Counted from the first letter of the stretch, positions 8,675-18,088 are shown. The stretch is DNA of 64,000 bases from Bacteroidales bacterium UBA7258 (GCA_002472565.1 DKSK01000011.1:84095-148094); one strand, 5' to 3'. Translations and numbers: made by a program. The notes: generated by a model not told the origin, from the letters alone.

Positions 8675-10294
8675 ATGAATAGAATATTAATACCGATAAT
8701 CGGGACTATTGCAGTGGCTGTGGCTTCTTGCACGGACCTCGACCCGAAGGTCTATAGCGACATAACGCTTGACAAGCTGATGGCTGACGCAAACGAGAAT
8801 GCACCTTATCTGCTTGCCCCTGTCTATGGGCAGATGCGTTGGTTCAACGAGGACAGAAGTGTCTGGGACTTGTATGAAATAGGCACTGACGCATGGGTGA
8901 TACCTATCAATACAGATGGCGGATGGAATGATGGAGGCATTTGGCAGAGACTCAACAAGCATGAGTGGTTGACAACTGATCCGCATTTTCAGAACGTATG
9001 GAACCATTGTTGGTATGGTATCTCATCTTGTTGCAACAGAGTACTTTACCAGTTGGGAAAAGCCAACGTCAACCTTGATGAACAAACAGTGGCGGAAGTG
9101 AAGGTTGCCAGAGCTTTCTATTATTATCAACTTCTTACTTTCTTCGGCAACGTGCCGATAGAAACTACCTACGATGTTCCAGATGGTTATCTTCCGAAAA
9201 CATGCAGTCGTGAGGAAGTCTACAACTTCGTCGTGAGCGAAATCCGCAGCAACATGGACAAGCTCTCAGAAGACAAGCTTTACAGTCGTTTCAATAAATG
9301 GGCCGCTAAAGAAATGCTCGCAAGAGTGTATCTGAATGCAGAGTCTTGGCTTGGACCTTCATATGCATCGAAGCGGGACAGTACCATCATACTCTGTGAT
9401 GAAATTATCAATTCTGGCAAGTATTCCCTGGACGATGATTATTCCCATGTCTTCAGTTTGGATAACTCCAACTCTCCTGAAATCATATTCGCGATTCCAT
9501 ATGACGAGACAACGGGGACACCGATTCTTCACTGCATTTATGCTAAGACTCAGCATTATCAGTGCAAGCCAATGTATAATGCTGCTTCTGCCGGATACAA
9601 CGGACTAAGGGCTGTACCATCCTATGTGTCTGATACTTTTGATGCGGAAGAAAGTCCGACCACGCACAACTGTGTGTCATATCATGACAAAAGATATGTC
9701 GAAACGTATGTAATGGGCCAGCAGTATGATTATGTGACAGGTGATTCTCTATTCTTTGACTCTTCTCATAAGAAGCCGTTCAACTATAAGAACTTCATTC
9801 AGAGCCCAACTGCAGCAGATGAGTACGATGGATACCGTTTTGGAAAATACGAAATTAAGATATGCCAGAAGTGGGAGACAGACCAGGATTGGGTCGTATA
9901 TAGATATGCTGAGACTTTGCTGATGAAAGCAGAATGCCTGTTGCGTAATGGCGATGCCTCAGGGGCTGCTGAGATTGTTAATGAAGTGAGGGCAAGAGAT
10001 TTCAATCCTGGGCTTGATAAATCAGTAAGGACTATCTCTGCGGCAAAGCTCTCAGCTGTCACTAATGTGGATGGCGTTGATGTAAAGTACGGGGAATTCT
10101 TGAATGAGCTCGGAAGGGAGTTTACCGGGGAGGCCATGAGACGGGAACAGCTTATCCGCTTTGGCGTTTACACTAAAGGATCATGGTGGGGGCATTCCCC
10201 GAAGAATGATAAACATTTGGAACTATTCCCAATCCCTGAGAATGAAAGACTGACAAATAAAAACCTCGCTCAAAATGAAGGATATCCTGAATAG
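8675..10294 (+). CDS. susD: SusD/RagB-family glycan-binding lipoprotein
   Basis: A 539-residue surface lipoprotein with lipobox AVASC (Cys about 19). Typical SusD parts are visible: WNHCWYGISSCCNRVLYQL (about 109-127) and VKVARAFYYYQLLTFFGNVPI near residues 142-162 (the TPR-containing core), AKEMLARVYLNAESW, and the C-terminal YRYAETLLMKAECLLRNG plus FTGEAMRREQLIRFG motifs. It forms the lid of the SusC channel and captures the oligosaccharide at the cell surface. The next gene starts 20 bases inside its 3' end. Confidence 0.95.
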   Translation: MNRILIPIIGTIAVAVASCTDLDPKVYSDITLDKLMADANENAPYLLAPVYGQMRWFNEDRSVWDLYEIGTDAWVIPINTDGGWNDGGIWQRLNKHEWLTTDPHFQNVWNHCWYGISSCCNRVLYQLGKANVNLDEQTVAEVKVARAFYYYQLLTFFGNVPIETTYDVPDGYLPKTCSREEVYNFVVSEIRSNMDKLSEDKLYSRFNKWAAKEMLARVYLNAESWLGPSYASKRDSTIILCDEIINSGKYSLDDDYSHVFSLDNSNSPEIIFAIPYDETTGTPILHCIYAKTQHYQCKPMYNAASAGYNGLRAVPSYVSDTFDAEESPTTHNCVSYHDKRYVETYVMGQQYDYVTGDSLFFDSSHKKPFNYKNFIQSPTAADEYDGYRFGKYEIKICQKWETDQDWVVYRYAETLLMKAECLLRNGDASGAAEIVNEVRARDFNPGLDKSVRTISAAKLSAVTNVDGVDVKYGEFLNELGREFTGEAMRREQLIRFGVYTKGSWWGHSPKNDKHLELFPIPENERLTNKNLAQNEGYPE

Positions 10295-11909
10295 AGTAAA
10301 GCAGATTTTGCTTTTCTTGGCAGTATTGACACTTTCTGCCGGCTTCTCCGCTTGTTCATCAGAGAGCTTAGGCAGAAACCCCGAACCGGACGGCTTGGAT
10401 ACTACTAATGTCAATCCGGATACGACGGCAAACGGTGACGACTTTAAACTTATAGCAGGCGGTGAGACTGTGGGTTCTATTCTTGCAGTGAACACCGAAT
10501 GTGTAGCCAGAGTAATCGGGCAGAGTGCAAATGGTGAAAATATTCCCAACCCGAATTCTTCACTCATGAGGTTCGGCATAGGCTCAACTGATTACGGAAA
10601 TATGTGGGATGCGGGGAATGGGACAGTATGGAGCGTTTTCGGCGACAACTTTAATGCGACTGGCGGCGACTGGAAATCAAATGCTATAGCTATTAGTTCT
10701 GACAGAAATCTTGCTGACGGACTTTATTATGATTCTGTTCTACGGGATGCCGGAGGAGCAAGAAAAGAAATAATCGACCCTGCAGACGGAGAGGTTACGT
10801 GCATACCGACCGGAGGGTTCTCTGTACAGACAGCGACCGGGTACCGCCAGTACATGAGTTTCATGGATGTCCGGCAATGGGCGACTGACGGCAATGATAA
10901 TTGGTCGGCAAATTACAGTGAACTCGTATATACCGATGATTACGGAGATACTTGGACCAGATCAGGCGTAAGGTGGGATGGAAATAGTAATTTCGTCCAA
11001 ACGGCCTTCGTCGTAATGGGAGAAACAGTCTATATGTATGGCACGAAAGCCGGACGATACGGGAAGGCTTATCTTGCTAAGGTTCAAGCCGGTGATGTGC
11101 TTAATAAGACAGCTTATCTCTATTGGAATGGATCTTCTTGGACACCTGACGAGTCTGCTGCCACACCTGTCACCAATGGAACGGTATCTGAGATGACTGT
11201 GAGGTATAATACGTATTACAATAGGTACATAATGATGTATCTCTCTGTCAATCAGAGAAAGCTAGTCTATAGAGATGCTTCCGCACCTGAAGGTGAGTGG
11301 TCTTGCGAGAAAATAATCCTCAATGGAACTTATGGACCATCGATACACCCATGGTTCTGTGACGGCCGTGACATCTGGTTTGTATCATCCAGCGTGACGA
11401 CATCATCTGCTTCTTATGATACTTGGCACATCTTCCTTTATCATTCCAAGTTGAAGGCAGATCCGGAAGGCTTCAACATGATTTGGGAAGGAGGTTTCGA
11501 GGATGAGCCGACAATGAACATTACATATAAGACGCTGTGGAATGCCGCCAATTCTACATCATGTCATGATGCACATACCGGTGATGTCTCATGTAAATTA
11601 TCAAATGGGACAGAGGGAGAATGGAAGGATGCGTGCACACAGAGTATCACGGTGAAAAAGCGCAAGGAATATATTCTGACTGCATGGGCCAAATCTTCGA
11701 TTGCCGGAAGTGACAGGTCATATCTCGGAGTAAGACTCCATGATGGTACTATTATCGATGCTCATCCTGCATTGAACTCAGACAACTGGACCAAAATTAC
11801 AGTGGAGTTTAATTCGGGAGATAACACCAGCTTGGATGTATTCTTTGGTACGTGGGGCGCTTCCGGCCTTCAGGTCCTCGTAGACGATTTTTCGCTTGAA
11901 CCGAAGTAA
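10275..11909 (+). CDS. DUF4185 (GH183-like) lipoprotein with C-terminal carbohydrate-binding-like domain
   Basis: A 544-residue lipoprotein; lipobox GFSACS with Cys 27. Residues about 60-390 resemble DUF4185: SSLMRFGIGSTDYGNMWDAG and VWSVFGDNF (about 95-126), IPTGGFSV, and the repeated propeller strands (ELVYTDDYGDTWTRSGVRW). DUF4185 includes the endo-D-arabinanases classed as GH183. Residues about 394-544 are a separate beta-sandwich (GGFEDEP... to VLVDDFSLEPK) like CBM4/9 or galactose-binding modules. It starts within the 3' end of susD (20-base overlap), so it is coupled to SusCD. Endo-furanosidase or surface glycan-binding protein are both possible; family call by pattern recognition only. 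Confidence 0.65.
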   Translation: MKDILNRVKQILLFLAVLTLSAGFSACSSESLGRNPEPDGLDTTNVNPDTTANGDDFKLIAGGETVGSILAVNTECVARVIGQSANGENIPNPNSSLMRFGIGSTDYGNMWDAGNGTVWSVFGDNFNATGGDWKSNAIAISSDRNLADGLYYDSVLRDAGGARKEIIDPADGEVTCIPTGGFSVQTATGYRQYMSFMDVRQWATDGNDNWSANYSELVYTDDYGDTWTRSGVRWDGNSNFVQTAFVVMGETVYMYGTKAGRYGKAYLAKVQAGDVLNKTAYLYWNGSSWTPDESAATPVTNGTVSEMTVRYNTYYNRYIMMYLSVNQRKLVYRDASAPEGEWSCEKIILNGTYGPSIHPWFCDGRDIWFVSSSVTTSSASYDTWHIFLYHSKLKADPEGFNMIWEGGFEDEPTMNITYKTLWNAANSTSCHDAHTGDVSCKLSNGTEGEWKDACTQSITVKKRKEYILTAWAKSSIAGSDRSYLGVRLHDGTIIDAHPALNSDNWTKITVEFNSGDNTSLDVFFGTWGASGLQVLVDDFSLEPK

Positions 11910-11948
11910 ACATAATTAATAAGATATAATAACCAAACACTTAAGATC

Positions 11949-13436
11949 ATGAAAAAGTTCTATCAAGTTTTAACAATGGCTATTGCAGCCGCCATGATAG
12001 CATCTTGTGGTGATGATGGCAATGGAGGTTCGGACGGACCTGATTCCCCAGAAGTGGTCCCAACCAAAATTATGGGCTTTAAAGTTCTCAATGCAAGTCT
12101 TGAGGCAGATCCGGAAGGTTTCAATATGCTGACAGATGGTGGCTTCGAGTTCTTCCCAGGTGATGCTGAGTGGGCAAGTAAGTCTCTATGGTACATCCCG
12201 GAATATGACAGCGAAGCTGAAACTGCTCATAGTGGCAAAAGGACTATCCATGTTGACGGAAATTCTCATGATTGGAGAGATTTCGCGCTCCAGACCATCG
12301 CCTCAAAGAAGAACGTTTCTTATACGCTTACACTCAATTACGCAGGCTCGTGGAAGGGACTGAATGTCTACATGGGATTCAGAAACGCCTCTGGAGCGCC
12401 AGCTCTTGACCAGAACACCAACAATGTGGACGGAAACGATGCATGGGCGGAGTATAAACTTAGCTATGGCAATACTGACAATACCGAACTGACAGCATTC
12501 ATAGGAGGCTGGTGCTGGGACAATCTTTGGGTAGAGATGGATGACTTCAAGGTAATTCCGACAGGGACTTCTTATGATACTTTCAGGCCATCAAGAGCAA
12601 CTTTGTCCAGCCTCGATATCACCAATAACAGTGCGAACGTAGTGTCTTCTTCGGACAAGATAGTTGCATGGAAAGAAGCCGACGGCTCTATTTCAGCAGT
12701 GTTACACAATGCTGTGATAGGATCAAGTACTCTCGGAAATGTTTTCGCGACATCCAAGGATAAAGATATTTCGGATGGTATTACATTCACCTCGGTTGGG
12801 GGCACATCAATTGCCGACAATGCTGTCGTTACTTCAGGAGTCGCTGTAAATGGGACTGAATATGTGCACTATTATGTAAATGCGGGGAAGCCTGCCGCAA
12901 CAGAAGATAATCCCGACCCAGATTGGTATTCCAACGAGACAGGGACCCTCGTATCTAAGGATGGCGGGTCAACATGGTCTAAACTCTCAGGTGATCCGTC
13001 AGGGAATTTTGTCAAAGTATCATATTGTGACCATGGCGGTTATGTCTATATGTTCGGATCTGCAGCAGGGGACAAGAATGTGCGCACGTATGTGGCGAGA
13101 ACTTCTTATGGCAATATGGGTGATCCTTCCTCTTATGAATACTATGATGGTGAGACTTGGGTGGCTGGAAAGCCGGAGTTCGCGGCTCCTGTCTTCTTTG
13201 GCCCTACGGATGATATGAGCATTGTATATGATCAGAGTAGATACACTTACATGATTTTTTATCGCTCTGCAACTACCAATAGGTTGGTATATCGCGATTC
13301 CGGCCTCCCGGAGGGAGAGTGGAGCGGTGAGAAGATTGTAGCCGACGCCGAGGACATATACGCCCCTTCTATCTTGTCTTCGGGTAAGGACGGCATTGTC
13401 ATGGTAGTATCTCCATTCGTATCAAGTGACAAATAG
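11949..13436 (+). CDS. lipoprotein: carbohydrate-binding-like module plus divergent DUF4185-like propeller
   Basis: A 495-residue lipoprotein (lipobox MIASC, Cys 20). Residues about 52-200 match the C-terminal module of the preceding gene: both begin with the same ADPEGFNM stretch, then GGFE, and end with a DDF strand. Residues about 205-495 share the later DUF4185-like strands (FVKVSYCDHGGYVYMFGS, TYVARTSYGNMGDPSSYEYY, RLVYRDSGLPEGEWSGEKIV) but lack the neighbour's GIGSTDYGNMWDAG and FGDNF segment, likely part of the active-site face. This suggests a surface glycan-binding protein derived from a DUF4185 enzyme. It is the last gene before the sensor. Confidence 0.6.
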   Translation: MKKFYQVLTMAIAAAMIASCGDDGNGGSDGPDSPEVVPTKIMGFKVLNASLEADPEGFNMLTDGGFEFFPGDAEWASKSLWYIPEYDSEAETAHSGKRTIHVDGNSHDWRDFALQTIASKKNVSYTLTLNYAGSWKGLNVYMGFRNASGAPALDQNTNNVDGNDAWAEYKLSYGNTDNTELTAFIGGWCWDNLWVEMDDFKVIPTGTSYDTFRPSRATLSSLDITNNSANVVSSSDKIVAWKEADGSISAVLHNAVIGSSTLGNVFATSKDKDISDGITFTSVGGTSIADNAVVTSGVAVNGTEYVHYYVNAGKPAATEDNPDPDWYSNETGTLVSKDGGSTWSKLSGDPSGNFVKVSYCDHGGYVYMFGSAAGDKNVRTYVARTSYGNMGDPSSYEYYDGETWVAGKPEFAAPVFFGPTDDMSIVYDQSRYTYMIFYRSATTNRLVYRDSGLPEGEWSGEKIVADAEDIYAPSILSSGKDGIVMVVSPFVSSDK

Positions 13437-13482
13437 AATATCTTCATAGCTTGATAATTTATTTTTTACTCATCTTAGGGCG

Positions 13483-13510
13483 TCCCGGATTCTCCTCAGC
13501 AGGACCGGGA
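13483..13510 (+). terminator. weak hairpin after the SusCD operon
   Basis: TCCCGG (13483-13488) pairs with CCGGGA (13505-13510), with a nested TCCT/AGGA pair and an unpaired ATTC bulge. No strong T-run follows. It lies between the last lipoprotein gene and the sensor and could end or attenuate the operon transcript. Low confidence. Confidence 0.3.
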
Positions 13511-13533
13511 TACCCTTATTATCTGTCAACAGC

Positions 13534-16245
13534 ATGAACAATTTCGGAATTAAGGTTCTGGCCGCGATTCTCTTATCCTCGCTTCTCTTCTCTGCATGTT
13601 CAAAGAAGATTGAACCGAAGGAGAAAACTTTTACGGTTGGATTCTCCCAGTGCACCGATGATATGTGGCGACAGATAATGATGATTCAGATGGAGTCAGA
13701 GGCGTCTAAGTATCCGGATTTGGAACTTATTATCAAAGATGCTCATAATGACACAAAACTTCAGATCCGGCAGATTGAGGAAATGATTGAGGACCATTAC
13801 GATCTTATCATCATTTCTCCTAATGAGTCTCAACCTATAACTAGCCCTGCGGTAAGAGCTTATGAATCAGGGATCCCGACTATTATATGGGATAGAAAAA
13901 TCAATTCGGATAAGTTTACCACAGAAGTCAGCGCAGACAATTATGCCATAGGTCGTGACGCTGGGAATTACATTTCCAAAATTCTTCCTGAAGGGTCAGA
14001 GATACTTGAAATTACCGGTCTTATGGGCTCCTCCCCGGCTGCCGACAGACATAGAGGTTTCCGTGATGTAATTGACGGTAAATACAAAGTTCGGCAAATT
14101 TCTGGTGATTGGTCGCCATCGGTAGCCAAAGCTCGAGTTGAGGCTCTTGGCAATTACTCAGATATCGACTTGGTTTTCGGTCATAACGATGACATGGCCA
14201 TTGCTGCCTATGATGCCATCTCGAAGAAGAGTATGAGTGAGGCGAGGAGAATAAAGTTTATAGGGATTGATGCTATTGTAGGTGTAGATGCTGTGTTGGA
14301 TGGCAGGCTTACAGCTTCTTTCCTCTATCCTCCAGGAGGGGAATTTGTCATACAGACGGCCATGAAGATACTTCATGGGGAGGCCGTGGATAAATCCTAC
14401 ACCTTAAATTCTGAAACTGTTGATGCGAGTAATGCCGCAATTCTTAAGTCGCAGTCAACGCAGATTCTTTCGTACCAGAAGCACATCAACGACCAAAGGA
14501 GACGGATTTCAGACATTCAGGGAGCCTATTTAACTATGAAGACTTCCTTTAGGCTTATGTCAGTTCTCTTGGCTTTTTTCTTCGTTCTTGGTGGAATCGT
14601 GGCATTCTTGACCATAAAAATGGTCAAGAAGAATGGAGAGCTTTCCGCCCAGTATCAGGAGATTGAGCGAAAGTCGGAAGAACTTGTAGCCCAAAATAGT
14701 AGAGTGGAATATGAAACAAACAGAAAACTTCAGTTCTTCACCAATCTGACCCATGAAATCCGTACGCCTCTGACCCTGATACTTAATCCACTTGATAAAA
14801 TTTCTAAGAATGTGAAGGACCCGCTCATTCAAAAAGATATATGGACTATCCAGCGGAATGCCCAGCATCTTCTCAAGATAGTGAATCAGATCCTTGATTT
14901 CAGAAAGGTGGACAACAATAAGATGGGTCTTAATGTATCGGAAGTTGATATTGTATCATTTACCAATGAGGTGCTTAAGTATTTCGAGGCATATGCCGAG
15001 AGTGAAAAAATAATCTATAAATTCAGTTCTGATATCCCTTCTCTGAATCTGTGGATAGATACCGACAAGATTGAACAGGTACTTATAAATCTGATATCCA
15101 ATTCGTTTAAGAATCTCAAACGATATGGTATCATCACTGTAAGGATTATGGACAATGTCGATTCGGTGATCATTGAGATCCATGACAACGGAAGAGGAAT
15201 CAGTAAAGAAAACCAAGTTCATATCTTCGACAGGTTCTATTCTGTCGGCCAAGAGACTTCTCATGGTATCGGAATCGGCCTCCACCTAACGAAGGAATAT
15301 GTCGAGATGCATGGCGGAACTATTAAGGTGGAGAGTGAGGTGGACAAATTTACATCTTTCTATATTGAACTTCCGAAAGGTAAAAAACATCTGCCTGCCG
15401 ACGTGAAATTTGATCTTGCATACAAAGACAAAGATATTCCAGAAAACTCGGAGAGTGATGTGACAATCAAAGAATTGTTGTCCAAGAAATACGATGAAAC
15501 GCTACTGATAGCTGAGGATGAAGACGAAATTAGGGAATATCTCAAGGAGGAACTCTCGGCCAACTTTAGTGTGATAGCAGTACATGACGGACTTGAGGCG
15601 ATGAAGAAAGTTGTGGATGAAAATGTGGCTATTGTCCTGAGTGATGTCCTGATGCCTCAAATTAACGGATTTCAGCTCTGTAAGAATATAAAGACCAATA
15701 TTGCGACATGTCATATTCCTGTCGTTTTGCTCACAGCGCTCACCGACGATACCCAGAGAATTTACGGAATAGCAGAAGGTGCTGACGAGTATATTAGGAA
15801 ACCATTTGACATACGATACCTGAAAGCCAAGCTTATCAGAATTATGGAAGAGCGCAAGAACATGCAAAAACATCTTTTCGGTGGAGAAGGCTCATTCGTG
15901 AAGAAGATGCAAGAGTTCCAGTGCGCGGACAATATCTTCAGAGACAAGCTCATGGTGCTTCTAGACCATAATTATACGGACTCAGACTTCAACATTGAAT
16001 CCATGAGTGGAGGCCTCGGAATGTCGAGGGTGCAAATATACAGAAAGATTAAAGAGATTTTCGGCATCGCTCCAACGGACCTTCTTAAAAGGTATCGCCT
16101 AAGCAAGGCGGCGGAAATGTTTAGGGCGGGAGCGACACAGATTAGTGAGGTGGCTTATTCTACGGGCTTCTCGTCACCAGCCTATTTCAGCCATTGCTTC
16201 AAAGAAGTCTACGGAAAGTCTCCTTCCGAATATATGGCCCATTGA
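13534..16245 (+). CDS. hybrid two-component sensor with periplasmic sugar-binding domain
   Basis: A 903-residue one-protein signalling system. After an N-terminal hydrophobic segment with SACS (Cys about 22) comes a type I periplasmic binding domain of the ribose/fructose class (about 34-300; VGFSQCTDDMWRQ, DRKINSDKF, GLMGSSPAADRHRGF, FGHNDDMAIAA), one membrane helix (about 335-360), a coiled linker, HisKA with His407 in THEIRTPLTL, HATPase (DNGRGIS, GIGIGLHLT), a receiver with Asp704 in LSDVLMPQ, and an AraC-type HTH (about 800-903). The architecture matches the fructose-binding hybrid sensor of Bacteroides fructan loci, not the more common Y_Y_Y-propeller type. It likely senses a monosaccharide in the periplasm and activates the operon at 1958-13436. 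A strong terminator follows. Confidence 0.92.
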   Translation: MNNFGIKVLAAILLSSLLFSACSKKIEPKEKTFTVGFSQCTDDMWRQIMMIQMESEASKYPDLELIIKDAHNDTKLQIRQIEEMIEDHYDLIIISPNESQPITSPAVRAYESGIPTIIWDRKINSDKFTTEVSADNYAIGRDAGNYISKILPEGSEILEITGLMGSSPAADRHRGFRDVIDGKYKVRQISGDWSPSVAKARVEALGNYSDIDLVFGHNDDMAIAAYDAISKKSMSEARRIKFIGIDAIVGVDAVLDGRLTASFLYPPGGEFVIQTAMKILHGEAVDKSYTLNSETVDASNAAILKSQSTQILSYQKHINDQRRRISDIQGAYLTMKTSFRLMSVLLAFFFVLGGIVAFLTIKMVKKNGELSAQYQEIERKSEELVAQNSRVEYETNRKLQFFTNLTHEIRTPLTLILNPLDKISKNVKDPLIQKDIWTIQRNAQHLLKIVNQILDFRKVDNNKMGLNVSEVDIVSFTNEVLKYFEAYAESEKIIYKFSSDIPSLNLWIDTDKIEQVLINLISNSFKNLKRYGIITVRIMDNVDSVIIEIHDNGRGISKENQVHIFDRFYSVGQETSHGIGIGLHLTKEYVEMHGGTIKVESEVDKFTSFYIELPKGKKHLPADVKFDLAYKDKDIPENSESDVTIKELLSKKYDETLLIAEDEDEIREYLKEELSANFSVIAVHDGLEAMKKVVDENVAIVLSDVLMPQINGFQLCKNIKTNIATCHIPVVLLTALTDDTQRIYGIAEGADEYIRKPFDIRYLKAKLIRIMEERKNMQKHLFGGEGSFVKKMQEFQCADNIFRDKLMVLLDHNYTDSDFNIESMSGGLGMSRVQIYRKIKEIFGIAPTDLLKRYRLSKAAEMFRAGATQISEVAYSTGFSSPAYFSHCFKEVYGKSPSEYMAH

Positions 16246-16423
16246 TGCTTTAAACAAACGTTTCCCTTAGTGCGCCGCAAGTTATATCAGGCTTCTACGG
16301 AGGGAATGGAACCTTGAATGTGTCACAGGAAGCCAATATCTGAGGTGCGCGTTGCCCGTTCGGCCGCTCGTCGGTGCGATAAGTGCGATAGGATCTGAGG
16401 TGGAACGGGAGCTTATGCCCGGG

Positions 16424-16473
16424 AATGAGAAATGGCGCTCTTGTAGACCAAGAGCGCCATTTCTCATTTTTTT
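16424..16473 (+). terminator. rho-independent terminator of the sensor gene
   Basis: A perfect 20-bp inverted repeat (16424-16443 and 16449-16468) with a 5-base loop, followed by a T-run to 16473 on the plus strand. It ends the carbohydrate locus. The 16246-16527 gap holds nothing else I can support. Confidence 0.9.
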
Positions 16474-16527
16474 GCCGGAGGTCCTGTCCCGAAGGATGCC
16501 GGGCGGGAGCCTTGGACTTTGCCTTCC

Positions 16528-17259
16528 TTAGAGAACGCTTGGAAGTATGCCCTGGGCGTGGAGGAAGGCGTTAACTGCTACCGTCGTGAAGCAGAGCCAG
16601 ATGAGGGCTGCAACTACTACACCGATGACCTTAAGCCTCTTCATCCAAATCTGGTTGTCCCAGCCGATGGTCTGGAACATGCTCCAGAATCCGTGGGTGA
16701 GATGCAGGAAAATCGCGCAGAACCAGATGATGTAGATTGCGAGAACCCACCAGCTGGAGAAGGTCTTTTCAAGAAGCATGTAAGGGTTTTCAGCCTCTCT
16801 TCCGGTGAACTCCATCAGCTGCATGTGAGCCCAGAAATGGGTGAGATGGAAGAAGATGATCCCGAGGATGACGATGCCCAGCACGAGCATATTCTTCGAA
16901 GACCAAGAGTCAGTTCTGGCGCGGCTTGCCACCTCGTAACGCTTCACACCTCCGCGAGCCTCGTAATTGAGGTAGGAAAGGTAGATGCCGTAGATGATGT
17001 GGACAAGGATTCCGAGGGCCAGGACAGGGACCATGATCGTGATGACGGCGGTGGACATGAAGTCACATCCTGCCGCGAAGACTCCATCGCCGGCACTCAT
17101 AAGTTTGTCGGGATCTACATTGCCCCAAGTGCCCTTGAATGAATCGATAACGGAAAAGAAGTTGATGGTTCCGTGGAGAAGCAGGAAGATGACGAGAAAT
17201 GCGCCGCTGACTGCCTGAATGAATTTCTTCCCGATCGAAGAACGGAAAAAGCTTGCCAT
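16528..17259 (-). CDS. frdC: succinate dehydrogenase/fumarate reductase cytochrome b subunit
   Basis: A 243-residue membrane protein of the Bacteroidota-type SdhC/FrdC family. Five hydrophobic helices are visible. Conserved parts include SIGKKFIQAVSGAFLVIFLLLHG (about 8-30, with a helix-2 type His), ILVHIIYGIYL (His about 85), FFHLTHFWAHMQL (about 135-147) and LHLTHGFWSMFQTIGW (about 195-210); the repeated His residues fit the two b haems. It anchors the flavoprotein and iron-sulphur subunits and exchanges electrons with menaquinone. Oddly, no flavoprotein or iron-sulphur subunit follows: the gene runs straight into the terminator of the sugar locus, whereas the three genes are usually adjacent in this phylum. 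Confidence 0.9.
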   Translation of the reverse strand: MASFFRSSIGKKFIQAVSGAFLVIFLLLHGTINFFSVIDSFKGTWGNVDPDKLMSAGDGVFAAGCDFMSTAVITIMVPVLALGILVHIIYGIYLSYLNYEARGGVKRYEVASRARTDSWSSKNMLVLGIVILGIIFFHLTHFWAHMQLMEFTGREAENPYMLLEKTFSSWWVLAIYIIWFCAIFLHLTHGFWSMFQTIGWDNQIWMKRLKVIGVVVAALIWLCFTTVAVNAFLHAQGILPSVL

Positions 17260-17300
17260 ATCGTTGATTAAAGTTTTGTCCGAGTAATGTTTACGTTGGG

Positions 17301-17348
17301 CAAATATAGTCTCTTTCTTGCAAGTTTCATAATATTTCGATAATTTTG
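17301..17348. promoter_or_regulatory. divergent promoters for frdC and pyrH
   Basis: Plus strand: TTG at 17318-17320 and TAATTTTG at 17341-17348, separated by 20 bases, 35 bases before pyrH; a good Bacteroidota promoter. Minus strand: CAAATATA at 17301-17308 reads TATATTTG, about 40 bases upstream of frdC, without a clear -33 element. Confidence 0.65.
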
Positions 17349-17383
17349 TTTCTGCTTATAAATCATTTAAAAGCACTTAACAA

Positions 17384-18088
17384 ATGTATAGAAGGGTACT
17401 TTTGAAGCTCAGCGGAGAAAGCCTCGGAGGAAGGGCCGGGAAGGGCTTGGACACCCAGGCGCTTGATGCATATGCTTCCGAGATAGCCGAAGCCGCCAAG
17501 GCCGGCCTCCAGATAGCCATTGTCAACGGCGGCGGGAACATCTTTCGCGGCCTGCAGGGAGTAGGAAAGGGTTTCGACAGGGTTGACGGGGACAAGATGG
17601 GCATGTTGGCGACCGTAATCAATTCGCTTGCCCTCTCCATGTTTATTAAGGATCATGGGGTAGAGGCCAAGGTGTTTACTGCGACCCCGATGGAGCCTAT
17701 CGCCAAATATTATATGAGGGATGATGCCGTTAAGGTGCTGGAGGAAGGCGGAGTGGCCCTCATTTCCGGCGGTACCGGCAATCCTTTTTTCACCACGGAC
17801 AGCGGCGCGGCGCTCAGGGCCTTGGAGATCAAGGCGGACGCCCTGCTGAAGGGCACCAGGGTGGACGGAGTTTATACGGCCGACCCGGAGAAGGATCCTA
17901 CGGCTCAGAGATACGATGAGCTGACTTTTGACGAGGCCATGGAGAAGCACCTCAAGGTTATGGATCAGACGGCCTTCGCCCTCTGTGGCGAGGGAAAGAT
18001 GCCGGTAATCGTCTTTGACATGAATTGCAGAGGAAATCTCACGAGGCTGCTAAAGGGTGAAAAGGTCGGGACTTTGGTCAACGTTTAG
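17384..18088 (+). CDS. pyrH: UMP kinase
   Basis: A 234-residue member of the amino-acid kinase family that phosphorylates UMP to UDP in pyrimidine nucleotide synthesis. The N-terminal LLKLSGESLGG, the IVNGGGNIFRG loop (about 46-56), GGTGNPFFTTDS (about 133-144) and DGVYTADPEKDP (about 165-176) are all characteristic. Length is normal. It is followed 97 bases later by frr, the usual neighbour, and a good promoter precedes it. Confidence 0.97.
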   Translation: MYRRVLLKLSGESLGGRAGKGLDTQALDAYASEIAEAAKAGLQIAIVNGGGNIFRGLQGVGKGFDRVDGDKMGMLATVINSLALSMFIKDHGVEAKVFTATPMEPIAKYYMRDDAVKVLEEGGVALISGGTGNPFFTTDSGAALRALEIKADALLKGTRVDGVYTADPEKDPTAQRYDELTFDEAMEKHLKVMDQTAFALCGEGKMPVIVFDMNCRGNLTRLLKGEKVGTLVNV

